A stretch of DNA of 18,396 nt from positions 1 through 18,396 of the forward strand of contig JBPCNZ010000044.1 of the NCBI GenBank assembly GCA_051000755.1, read 5' to 3'. The notes beneath the pieces are model-generated. The model was not told where the DNA came from. It saw nothing but the letters and a program-made list of their open reading frames with translations, and made no database searches. Every line of letters begins with the position of its first letter. Position 1 is the first letter of the stretch. This DNA comes from JALZAH01 sp051000755. Its GTDB lineage: Bacteria; Actinomycetota; Acidimicrobiia; Acidimicrobiales; Palsa-688. Positions 8,078-13,794 of this stretch are shown piece after piece. The position numbers and the translations under genes were made by a program.

Positions 8078-8416
8078 ATGGACAGCAGTCAGCCCCTGTC
8101 GCTCGAGACCGACATCGACACCCTCGCCACCGCCCACGCTCAGGGGGCGATCGTGCTCGACGTGCGCCAGCCCGACGAGTACGTCGAGGCTCATGTGCCC
8201 GGAGCGGTGCTCATCCCCCTGGGCGAGCTGGCGGCCCGCCAGAGCGAGATTCCCGGCGGCGACCCCCTCTATGTCGTGTGTGCCGCCGGTGGCCGTAGCC
8301 TCACCGCCGCCGCCGCTCTGGTCGAGGCCGGCTATCCCGCCGTCTCCGTTGCGGGCGGCACCAATGGCTGGATCGCCGCAGGTCACCCGGTGGTCAGCGG
8401 CGAATCTCCCAGCTGA
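8078..8416 (+). CDS. Rhodanese-like domain protein
   Basis: This is a single-domain protein of 112 residues from the ATG at 8078; the open frame extends upstream, but that part overlaps the IclR gene. IVLDVRQPDEYVEAHVPGAVLIPLGEL is the first conserved block, and VVCAAGGRSLTAAAAL contains the active-site loop: Cys followed by four residues and Arg-Ser, as in sulfurtransferases. VSVAGGTNGWIAAGHPV is the typical C-terminal block. It carries sulfur as a persulfide on that cysteine, for example for thiosulfate detoxification or delivery to another enzyme; the partner is unknown. It lies 43 bp after the IclR gene with no obvious promoter between, so co-transcription is possible. Confidence 0.9.
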   Translation: MDSSQPLSLETDIDTLATAHAQGAIVLDVRQPDEYVEAHVPGAVLIPLGELAARQSEIPGGDPLYVVCAAGGRSLTAAAALVEAGYPAVSVAGGTNGWIAAGHPVVSGESPS

Positions 8417-8445
8417 CTCCCTCCGGTTGGTCCCGAAGTAGCCCC

Positions 8446-8474
8446 TTCACGAACCGGCCAACATCCGGTAAAGT
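8446..8474 (+). promoter_or_regulatory. Candidate promoter upstream of the sigma factor gene
   Basis: TTCACG (8446-8451) and TAAAGT (8469-8474) each match four of six consensus bases and are exactly 17 bp apart. The site is about 100 bp before the TTG start of the sigma factor and after the stop of the rhodanese gene. It is weak evidence on its own. Confidence 0.3.
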
Positions 8475-8572
8475 CAATTAGCCCAGAACGATGCCATCAT
8501 TGCGGCCTGGCCATGATTGTGCGGGCGGCATAGGCGCCCCTTCCTGGGTCCTTCCAGCAGAACGAGGACACG

Positions 8573-9508
8573 TTGCCCAACAACCACGCCGCTCAGCCAG
8601 AGGAAGACCTGGTCCGCCTCTACCTGAACGACATCGGTAAGCACGCTCTGCTCACCAAGGACGACGAAGCTCGCTTGGCTCAGGCCATCGAAGCCGGTCG
8701 AGAGGCCCGCGCCGAGCTGGCCAAGGAGAAGCCCCCGACCGCGGCCCGCAAACGGGAGCTGCGCCGGGTGGTGCGTGACGGCGACGAGGCGGCGGAAACC
8801 TTCGTCAAGGCCAACCTGCGCCTCGTCGTGTCCATCGCCAAGAAGTACCAGGCCGCCGAGCTGCCCCTCCTCGACCTGGTCCAGGAAGGCAACCTGGGCC
8901 TCATGCACGCCGTCGAGAAGTTCGACTGGCGCAAGGGCTTCAAGTTCTCCACCTATGCCACCTGGTGGATCCGCCAGGCCATCACCCGAGGCATCGCCAA
9001 CACCGGCCGCACCGTGCGCCTCCCGGTGCACGCCGGCGACCTGCTGACCCGGGTCACCAAGGCCCGGGGCCGCCTCGAGGGTCAGTTGGGCCGGCGCCCC
9101 ACGGTGGCCGAGCTGGCCGTCGACCTCGAGCTCGAAGAGGAAAAGGTCACCGAGATCCTCCGCCATGCGGCGGAGCCCCTTTCGCTATCCGAGCCGCTCC
9201 GCGAGGACGGAGACGCCGAGCTCGGCGACGTGGTCGAGGACCGCTCTGCCGTGTCCCCCTTCGATGCCGCCGCCGCGTCCCTGTTGTCGGGCGAGGTCTC
9301 CAAGATGCTGGTGGCGCTCGACGAGCGAGAGCGGGAGATCCTCCGCCTCCGCTTCGGGCTGGACCGGGGCGAGCCCCGCACCCTCGACGAGGTCGGCGAG
9401 CACTTCAGCCTGACCCGCGAGCGGATCCGCCAGATCGAGGCCCGAGCCATGTCCAAGCTGCGTCACCCCTCCACCGACCGGGGTGCGCGCGAGCTGCTCA
9501 CCGGCTGA
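8573..9508 (+). CDS. RpoD/SigA-family sigma-70 factor (group 1/2)
   Basis: The protein has 311 residues from a TTG start with GAGG 6 bp upstream. Region 1.2 is at about 12-42 (DLVRLYLNDIGKHALLTKDDE). Region 2 is at about 80-150: NLRLVVSIAKKY, LLDLVQEGNLGLMHAVEKFDW, the -10-melting segment KGFKFSTYATWWIRQAITR, and RTVRLPVH. Region 3 follows (about 155-235). Region 4 is at about 245-305 (LDEREREILRLRFGLD and the -35-binding LTRERIRQIEARAMSKLRHP). The sequence is close to RpoD in all DNA- and core-binding regions, but it lacks the long acidic region 1.1 of a principal sigma factor. That short form occurs both in actinobacterial secondary sigma factors (SigB/HrdD-like) and in some principal ones. 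It directs RNA polymerase to -10/-35 promoters. No anti-sigma gene is adjacent. Confidence 0.93.
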   Translation: MPNNHAAQPEEDLVRLYLNDIGKHALLTKDDEARLAQAIEAGREARAELAKEKPPTAARKRELRRVVRDGDEAAETFVKANLRLVVSIAKKYQAAELPLLDLVQEGNLGLMHAVEKFDWRKGFKFSTYATWWIRQAITRGIANTGRTVRLPVHAGDLLTRVTKARGRLEGQLGRRPTVAELAVDLELEEEKVTEILRHAAEPLSLSEPLREDGDAELGDVVEDRSAVSPFDAAAASLLSGEVSKMLVALDEREREILRLRFGLDRGEPRTLDEVGEHFSLTRERIRQIEARAMSKLRHPSTDRGARELLTG

Positions 9509-9522
9509 CGACTCCCCTCGGT

Positions 9523-9578
9523 TGCGAAGGCCGTCTGGTGCGTAGGCCGTCTGATGCGTAGGCCGTCCGGTGCGTAGC
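9523..9578 (+). repeat. 16-bp tandem repeat, three and a half copies, carrying start codons
   Basis: Units are at 9523-9538, 9539-9554 and 9555-9570, plus a half unit at 9571-9578. The consensus is TGCGTAGGCCGTCTGG with one to two changes per unit. Each unit contains (A/T)AGG, then 7 bases, then GTG or ATG, so a weak ribosome binding site and start codon are repeated three times. The last GTG (9570) is the start of the YjbQ-family gene. The first two open only seven-codon frames, ending in TAG at 9559-9561 and 9575-9577. Confidence 0.85.
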
Positions 9579-9980
9579 GCAGAGATCGAGGTCACCACGG
9601 CGCGCACCCAGCTCGCCGACCTGACGTCCGCAGCCCGGGACTGGTTGGCCGCCGAGGGGGTCGCCGGTGACGGCCTCCTTCACGTGTTCGCCCCGCACGC
9701 CACCGCGGGGCTGGCCCTCATGGAGCTGGGCTCAGGCTCGGAGCGCGACCTGACGGAGCTGGCCATGCGCCTGCTGCCCCGCGACGACCGCTACCGCCAC
9801 CGGCACGGGGCGACTGGCCACGGCGCCGACCACCTCCTGCCGGTGCTGGTCTCCCCGTCGATCTCCATCCCCGTGATCGCCGGCGCACCGGCGCTGGGGA
9901 CGTGGCAGAGCCTGGTGCTGGTCGACTTCAACGTCGACAACCCCCGCCGGCGGGTGCGGCTCAGCTTCATCCCCGGCTGA
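9570..9980 (+). CDS. YjbQ/UPF0047 family protein (secondary thiamine-phosphate synthase-type)
   Basis: The protein has 136 residues, the normal length for this family. GTG at 9570 is the only reasonable start because an in-frame TGA lies at 9552-9554. The family blocks are present: HVFAPHATAGLALMELGSGSERDL (38-61), YRHRHGATGHGADHLLPVLVSPSISIPV (75-102) and GTWQSLVLVDFN (about 109-120) followed by RRVRLSF. The conserved His residues (43, 84, 88) and the Glu/Asp are the putative metal and active site. E. coli YjbQ has weak thiamine phosphate synthase activity when overproduced, but the physiological role is not settled. It follows the sigma factor gene by 61 bp and may be co-transcribed. Translation begins inside the repeat described separately, which is unusual. 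Confidence 0.88.
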   Translation: MRSAEIEVTTARTQLADLTSAARDWLAAEGVAGDGLLHVFAPHATAGLALMELGSGSERDLTELAMRLLPRDDRYRHRHGATGHGADHLLPVLVSPSISIPVIAGAPALGTWQSLVLVDFNVDNPRRRVRLSFIPG

Positions 9981-10065
9981 CGTGGCGCCCCGGGATCGAC
10001 CACGGTGCTGCCGATGTCGCTGTCGGAGATCGAACTTTCCGTACTGATAACCAGATGTAGTTCGA

Positions 10066-10088
10066 CTTAGGCGGTATCCTATACTAAG
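10066..10088 (+). promoter_or_regulatory. -10 element with overlapping dyads ahead of the Fic gene
   Basis: TATACT at 10080-10085 matches five of six -10 consensus bases and lies 26 bp before the ATG, leaving a leader of about 20 nt that contains GAGAGG. It overlaps a small palindrome, GTAT-CCT-ATAC (10074-10084), nested in CTTAG (10066-10070) ... CTAAG (10084-10088). No clear -35 is seen, so an activator or an extended contact may be needed. Together these suggest a regulated promoter. Confidence 0.5.
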
Positions 10089-10111
10089 GCTCCTCGTCCG
10101 GAGAGGTAGGG

Positions 10112-11296
10112 ATGTTCGGCCGACTCGTACAACGAACGTGGCAGTACGACCCGACGCTCTACGCCCCGGCCCGGTACCGCAAGGCCTGTCGGTACGAGGC
10201 CTTCGTCCCTCGGACGATTGCCGATCTGAGCTTCGATCTTCCAGGATCGCTGGTCGGGGTCCTTTCCGACGCAGAGCATGCCATCCGCTCCTTGAACGCC
10301 TCGGCCCGCCCGGCGCTCGCCCCGTTGGCCCGGTTGCTTCTGCGTACCGAATCGGTCGCGTCCTCGAAGGTCGAAGGAATGCAGGTCGAGGCCCGAGCTC
10401 TGGCCCGGGCCGACGCGAGAGCGGACGTGGGGGCGAAGGTGCCATCGACCACCCTGGAGGTCCTGGCCAACATCGACGCCATGGCTCTGGCTGTTGAGGA
10501 AGCCACGGTCGACACGCCCGTCACCATCGAACGCATTGTCGATGTGAACCGGGCGTTGCTTGCCGGGTCCTCAAAACCTGACCTCGCTGGCCGGGTTCGG
10601 TCGGTGCAGAACTGGATCGGGGGGAACGACTACAACCCTTGCGGCGCGGCGTTCGTTCCTCCGCCTGAGAGCGAGCTTGGTGAGCTCCTCGCCGACCTGT
10701 GCTCCTTCTGTGACGGCGAGGGGCTCTCACCCCTTGTTCAGGCCGCGCTGGCTCACGCCCAGTTCGAGACGATCCACCCTTTCATCGATGGGAACGGCCG
10801 TACCGGTCGGGCCCTGGTCCAAGTGATCCTTCGCCGCCGAGGCCTGGCGCCCTCATACGTTCCGCCGATCAGCGTCGTGCTCGCCAAGGAGAAGCCGAGC
10901 TACATCGAAGCCTTGACCGCTTACCGGGAAGGGGACCTGGTCTTCTGGCTCGAGCGCTTTTCGGTCGCCGCGGCCCGGGCGGCCGCCCTGGCCGAGCACT
11001 ACCTTGCCGATGTCGGCGCCTTGCAGGTCCATTGGCGGGCGCAGGTGAGCGAGATGACCCGGCCGCCGCGTGCCGATGCTGTTGCATGGGCTCTGCTCGA
11101 TCTGCTCCCGGGCCAGCCGGTGCTCACGCTCCCCGTGGCGGTTGCGATGAGTGGCCGGGTCAAATCTGCGGTCAATGCCGCGATTGCCCAGCTGGTCGAC
11201 GCTGGGGTGCTCATCCCCTTGTCGAGCAACGCCCGCAATCGTGTCTGGGAGGCCGCCGGGTTGTTGGATCTTCTGACCGCGATCGATGATCCTTGA
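10112..11296 (+). CDS. Fic family protein (class II, self-inhibited AMPylator type)
   Basis: The protein has 394 residues from the ATG at 10112, with GAGAGG 6 bp upstream. Residues about 10-105 form the Fic_N region and include the inhibitory motif SSKVEG (84-89), which fits (S/T)xxxE(G/N). Its Glu88 is expected to block the ATP gamma-phosphate site, as in class II Fic proteins. The catalytic loop HPFIDGNGRTGR (222-233) is a complete HPFx(D/E)GNGRxxR, so the enzyme should be able to transfer AMP (or another nucleotide moiety) to a target hydroxyl. The last 90 residues look like a winged helix (LTLPVAVAMSGRVKSAVNAAIAQL, then VLIPLSSNARNRVWEA), common in this subgroup and possibly used for autoregulation. 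There is no separate antitoxin gene because inhibition is built in. The cellular target is unknown. Confidence 0.93.
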   Translation: MFGRLVQRTWQYDPTLYAPARYRKACRYEAFVPRTIADLSFDLPGSLVGVLSDAEHAIRSLNASARPALAPLARLLLRTESVASSKVEGMQVEARALARADARADVGAKVPSTTLEVLANIDAMALAVEEATVDTPVTIERIVDVNRALLAGSSKPDLAGRVRSVQNWIGGNDYNPCGAAFVPPPESELGELLADLCSFCDGEGLSPLVQAALAHAQFETIHPFIDGNGRTGRALVQVILRRRGLAPSYVPPISVVLAKEKPSYIEALTAYREGDLVFWLERFSVAAARAAALAEHYLADVGALQVHWRAQVSEMTRPPRADAVAWALLDLLPGQPVLTLPVAVAMSGRVKSAVNAAIAQLVDAGVLIPLSSNARNRVWEAAGLLDLLTAIDDP

Positions 11297-11376
11297 GGCT
11301 CACACATCCTTGCTTCTTGCTCGGCCTCGGTGGATGGCTGCCGTCGGCTGCCGTAGGTGGAGCCTTTCGGTCGGAC

Positions 11377-11477
11377 GTGAACCGAAAATGCCGGTTTCGC
11401 TGCGCTTGTGTACCGGAAGTGTCGCCACACGGCATCTTCGGTTCGCTGCCGGGACTTGACCGGTATTTTCGGTTCGC
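11377..11477. repeat. Inverted repeat cluster, three copies of a 15-17 bp motif
   Basis: GAACCGAAAATGCCGGT (11379-11395) is complementary to ACCGGTATTTTCGGTTC (11459-11475) over 17 positions with one G-T wobble, and the ends extend to 11377/11477. A further copy in the second orientation, GGCATCTTCGGTTCGC (11431-11446), lies in the loop and can pair with the same first arm, so two different hairpins compete. Each full copy is itself nearly palindromic (ACCG-N7-CGGT). No coding potential is evident. It resembles REP/BIME-type intergenic palindromes rather than a terminator. Confidence 0.7.
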
Positions 11478-11546
11478 AAGTGGGGTCGATGCCCGTCTCG
11501 GCTCCGGCCGAGCGCCGCCCCGGCCACTCTCGATGGCATCGAGCCA

Positions 11547-12193
11547 TCACAACTGCCCGGTGGATGAGCCGAACCGTTCGGTGTACCAAGCGGTCTCGTG
11601 ATGGTCGCGAGCTGCGGGGTCCGGCTCGGACGTTGGGTCGAGCTTGTGCAGGAGAAGGCCGAGCGTTCGGTGGTCCCGTTGGCTCATGACCTTGAACCCG
11701 CTGCGCACCAGAAGGGCGGCACAGACACCTTGGCCCGCCTGGTGCACTCTGTCAGCGCGGGCGCCCAGGTAGATCACCTGCGAACCGCAGGCCGCGCTGA
11801 TATCGGTCAGGAGCGCCAGATGCACCTGATGGTGCTGTGCTGCGGCCAGCATGGCCTGAGCGGCGCTGAGCATCGGCTCGGTCCAGTCCTGGCCGGAATC
11901 GCTCCGGACGCGGGCCCGCCCCTCGAGAACGTCCCAGCCGTCCCCGCCGTGGATGTCAGGTGTCTTGCGAGGCGTTCCGAACGCCAAGTCCTCGGGGCAG
12001 AAGTCGACCGTACGAACATTCACAAGCCCGAGAAGCCGTTGGATGTGCGGATACGGGTACCGTATGAGGTGCCATCCACGCCGCAGAGCACACCCAGGAG
12101 ACAAGAGCTCACCAGCACCCGCATCGGCCGATCCTGGGTGAAGTCCGGCCATGCCCGAATCTCCTCGGTGGTCGGGAGATGCCGGGCGGCCAT
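11547..12193 (-). pseudogene. DUF523 family protein, frameshifted
   Basis: The two halves of a DUF523 (YbbK-type) protein lie in different frames. The N-terminal part, from the ATG at 12193 (AGGGTGG 5 bp upstream), reads MAARHLPTTEEIRAWPDF, then MRVLVSSCLLGVLCGVDGTSYG. The rest, in the next frame, reads PYPHIQRLLGLVN, VDFCPEDLAFGTPR, SAACGSQVIY, GQGVCAALLVRSGFKV and ends at 11547. The join falls at about 12055-12066 (Ser-Tyr-Gly followed by Pro-Tyr-Pro) and needs one missing base. The expected cysteine motifs (CLLG..C, CPE and the ACGS that replaces the usual SPSCGS) all survive, so the break looks recent or could be a sequencing error. Domain function in the family is unknown. It may have been an independent gene; it is separated by 38 bp from the PIN toxin gene. 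Confidence 0.75.
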
Positions 12194-12230
12194 CACACCC
12201 ACCCTGGCACGATGACGGCCGGCCGCGAGG

Positions 12231-12671
12231 TCACCGAACGCCCGGGAGTGGAGGATCAGGGAGCGCGTCGGGGTAGGTGATGTCGATCTCGGTGATCGAT
12301 TGCGGAAAGTCTCGACGGTTGTTGGTCACGAACCGGTCGGCGCCCTCTCCAACCGCCGTCGCCAGGTGCACGGCATCTCCGGGCTTCAACCGATGTGCCG
12401 CAGCCAGCGCAACGGCCAGCCGCGCCGTCCCCCCATCGACCGGTCGGAGGTTGAGCCTGCCGAGGATGGCCGCGAGAGCTTCGAGCTCTACGGCGTCTCC
12501 TCTGCGGAGCGGCTTGGCGAGCACCTCAGGAAGCAACAGCACCGAACCGATCATCGCCATGGTGTCGGTGCCCGCCAGCGGCATGTCAACAAACAGCGTG
12601 AGCACACGGCGCCCCAGCGGATGACCGGGAACAGCGGCATAGATAAGAACGTCTGCATCAAAGGCGTCCAT
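12231..12671 (-). CDS. PIN domain ribonuclease, VapC-like toxin
   Basis: The protein has 146 residues, the usual size of VapC toxins. The PIN acidic residues are visible: Asp5/Asp7 in the N-terminal FDADVLIYA, Glu49 in LLLPEVLAKPL, Asp99 in LKPGDAVHLATA and an acid near 112-121 (ADRFVTNNRRDF). These bind the Mg or Mn used to cut RNA. It follows the antitoxin gene by 8 bp in the same direction, the classical antitoxin-first order, so translation is probably coupled. The target (tRNA or rRNA in studied cases) cannot be read from the sequence. The reading frame is intact, in contrast with the nearby hicAB and DUF523 genes. Confidence 0.9.
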   Translation of the reverse strand: MDAFDADVLIYAAVPGHPLGRRVLTLFVDMPLAGTDTMAMIGSVLLLPEVLAKPLRRGDAVELEALAAILGRLNLRPVDGGTARLAVALAAAHRLKPGDAVHLATAVGEGADRFVTNNRRDFPQSITEIDITYPDALPDPPLPGVR

Positions 12672-12679
12672 CAGGGAAG

Positions 12680-12970
12680 TCAGCGGCCAGCGCGGCTGGC
12701 ACGGACCCCGGCTATCAGGTTCTCGGCACTCGCCTCGGTCAACCCCCGATCTGTCGGCAGAGGGGCGGTCCGTCCGACCACGAGCAGGTCTCGGACCTTC
12801 GCCGCCGACTCCAGAGCAGCGTCGGCTCTACGAGTGCGAACCGCATCGGGTCGGACGACCACGGCGACAGGCACGCCGTGGCGAGTGATGGTCACCTCCT
12901 CGCCTTCGGCGACGCGGTCGAGCAGGTGGGGCAACGCGGCGCGGGCCTCGCTCACCGTCATCGTGGTCAC
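12680..12970 (-). CDS. Phd/YefM family antitoxin
   Basis: The protein has 96 residues from GTG 12970; an alternative ATG at 12961 removes three residues. MTVSEARAALPHLLDRVAEGEEVTITRHGVPVAVVV is the Phd/YefM N-terminal fold, which binds operator DNA as a dimer. The C-terminal part (about 50-96) would wrap and inhibit the PIN toxin. Type II antitoxins of this class pair with PIN toxins regularly. No ribosome binding site precedes the GTG, and the predicted transcription start falls on it (see the promoter entry), so the mRNA is probably leaderless. Autorepression is expected at the adjacent operator. Confidence 0.9.
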   Translation of the reverse strand: MTTMTVSEARAALPHLLDRVAEGEEVTITRHGVPVAVVVRPDAVRTRRADAALESAAKVRDLLVVGRTAPLPTDRGLTEASAENLIAGVRASRAGR

Positions 12971-12976
12971 GCAAGA

Positions 12977-13005
12977 ATTGTACGTCTCTGTACGTCATAG
13001 TACAA
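12977..13005 (-). promoter_or_regulatory. Toxin-antitoxin promoter with three 10-bp-spaced GTAC operator cores
   Basis: On the minus strand TTGTAC (13005-13000) and TACAAT (12982-12977) are separated by exactly 17 bp, and TACAAT matches five of six -10 bases. The same stretch carries GTAC at 12980, 12990 and 13000, exactly 10 bp apart. TTGTAC/GTACAA at its two ends form an inverted repeat, and GACGTACA occurs as a direct repeat inside. The antitoxin should bind here and block the promoter. The +1 base would be at about 12970, the first base of the antitoxin GTG. Confidence 0.75.
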
Positions 13006-13368
13006 CGCGCCTCCCGCCCGAACGGCCTGCCGCCCTGCGCCGACCTGACGGTCGGCTCCGGTTGCCCTACCGCCCCTCCAGTCGCTGCGCTCCCTCCGGG
13101 TTGGTGTCAACCGAGGTGCTCCGGTCGGTGGCGTCGAACCGTGATCGGACCGGTCCGTCTCGAGGAGTCGGTGGTCCTTCCGGTTGGCAAGAGCTGGACA
13201 GGGTTTAGCTGCCGAAAAATGGCCAATAGCCCTGTCCACATCTCTCCGGAGGCGGTCGATTCACGATCGATCGGGGACACCGGCGGCGCCACCGGGTGAG
13301 TCCATGCGAGTCGCGCCCGACCGCCGGCGCCGGCCGTCGGCAGCAGGTCGCGAGCCGGTCGGCCCACG
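13006..13368. other. Non-coding stretch between the toxin-antitoxin pair and the membrane-protein operon
   Basis: No convincing gene is present on either strand: the open frames here run through palindromes and have no recognisable protein features. It holds a 12-bp perfect palindrome (CGGACCGGTCCG, 13146-13157), a small hairpin GGTTG-gtgt-CAACC near 13100, and the 9-bp dyad described at 13195. Its downstream part is the 3' flank of a minus-strand lipoprotein gene, so a terminator for that operon is expected somewhere here but was not identified. Confidence 0.6.
13195..13238. repeat. Perfect 9-bp inverted repeat around an AT-rich 26-bp core
   Basis: TGGACAGGG (13195-13203) and CCCTGTCCA (13230-13238) are perfectly complementary. 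The 26-bp core contains GCCGAAAAATGGCCAA, itself weakly symmetrical and unusually AT-rich for this sequence. There is no T-tract after it, which argues against a terminator. It could be a protein binding site or the remnant of a mobile element end. Confidence 0.65.
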
Positions 13369-13794
13369 TCACACGAAGCGGCCTCGGAGGCGCTTGGGGA
13401 TGGACTGCAGGACGTAGCTGGCCAGGACCGTCAGGTGGCGGCTGGTGACCAACACGATGGCGTAGCCGCCGCTGGTCCCGGGGTTGGCCTTCGTCACCTG
13501 GCCGGCCGCGAACGTTCCCTTCCACGCCACCGCGCACACCGTGGTGTCCTGATCGGCCGAGGCCCGGTCGGCGGGGGGGAGGCGGGCCACGACCTTGTCG
13601 GCGGGGATCCGGTGGACCCCGAGGAGCTTGGCCTTCGGTTGGTGCAGGGCCCCCGAGGCGGTGGGGATGGCCCGGTAGCAGGCGGAGACCGAACCATTGG
13701 ACAGGGTTGGCACCGGAGGACGGGAGCAGCCCGTCCCAACGGTGCCGGCGACCAGCACGGCGACGGTGGCGGCCGCGACACGGGCCCGCCTCAT
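13369..13794 (-). CDS. Small predicted lipoprotein of unknown function
   Basis: The protein has 141 residues from the ATG at 13794. This ATG overlaps the stop of the upstream membrane-protein gene as ATGA, indicating translational coupling; the much longer frame continuing upstream is antisense or out-of-frame shadow. Residues 1-23 are a basic N-terminus, a hydrophobic stretch (VAAATVAVLVAGTVG) and Cys23 in VGTGC, a plausible though not ideal lipobox. The mature part has two further cysteines (39 and 87: SACYRAIP and TVCAVAW), which could form a disulfide. The end is Arg-rich (PKRLRGRFV). No known domain is recognised. Coupling to a LPG-synthase-like membrane protein suggests a joint role at the envelope. 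Confidence 0.7.
   Translation of the reverse strand: MRRARVAAATVAVLVAGTVGTGCSRPPVPTLSNGSVSACYRAIPTASGALHQPKAKLLGVHRIPADKVVARLPPADRASADQDTTVCAVAWKGTFAAGQVTKANPGTSGGYAIVLVTSRHLTVLASYVLQSIPKRLRGRFV

Noticed and set aside
11293..11601. Short overlapping frames on both strands with repeated peptide pieces (for example ENTGQVPA, YFRFASG).
   Set aside because: The repetition comes from the inverted DNA repeats; no start signals or domains are seen.
13146..13157. CGGACCGGTCCG, a 12-bp perfect palindrome.
   Set aside because: It stands alone away from any start, and short GC palindromes arise often at this base composition.
12300..13208. A 302-codon plus-strand open frame.
   Set aside because: It lies opposite the PIN and Phd genes and runs through their operator; composition is Arg/Ser/Thr-rich shadow.
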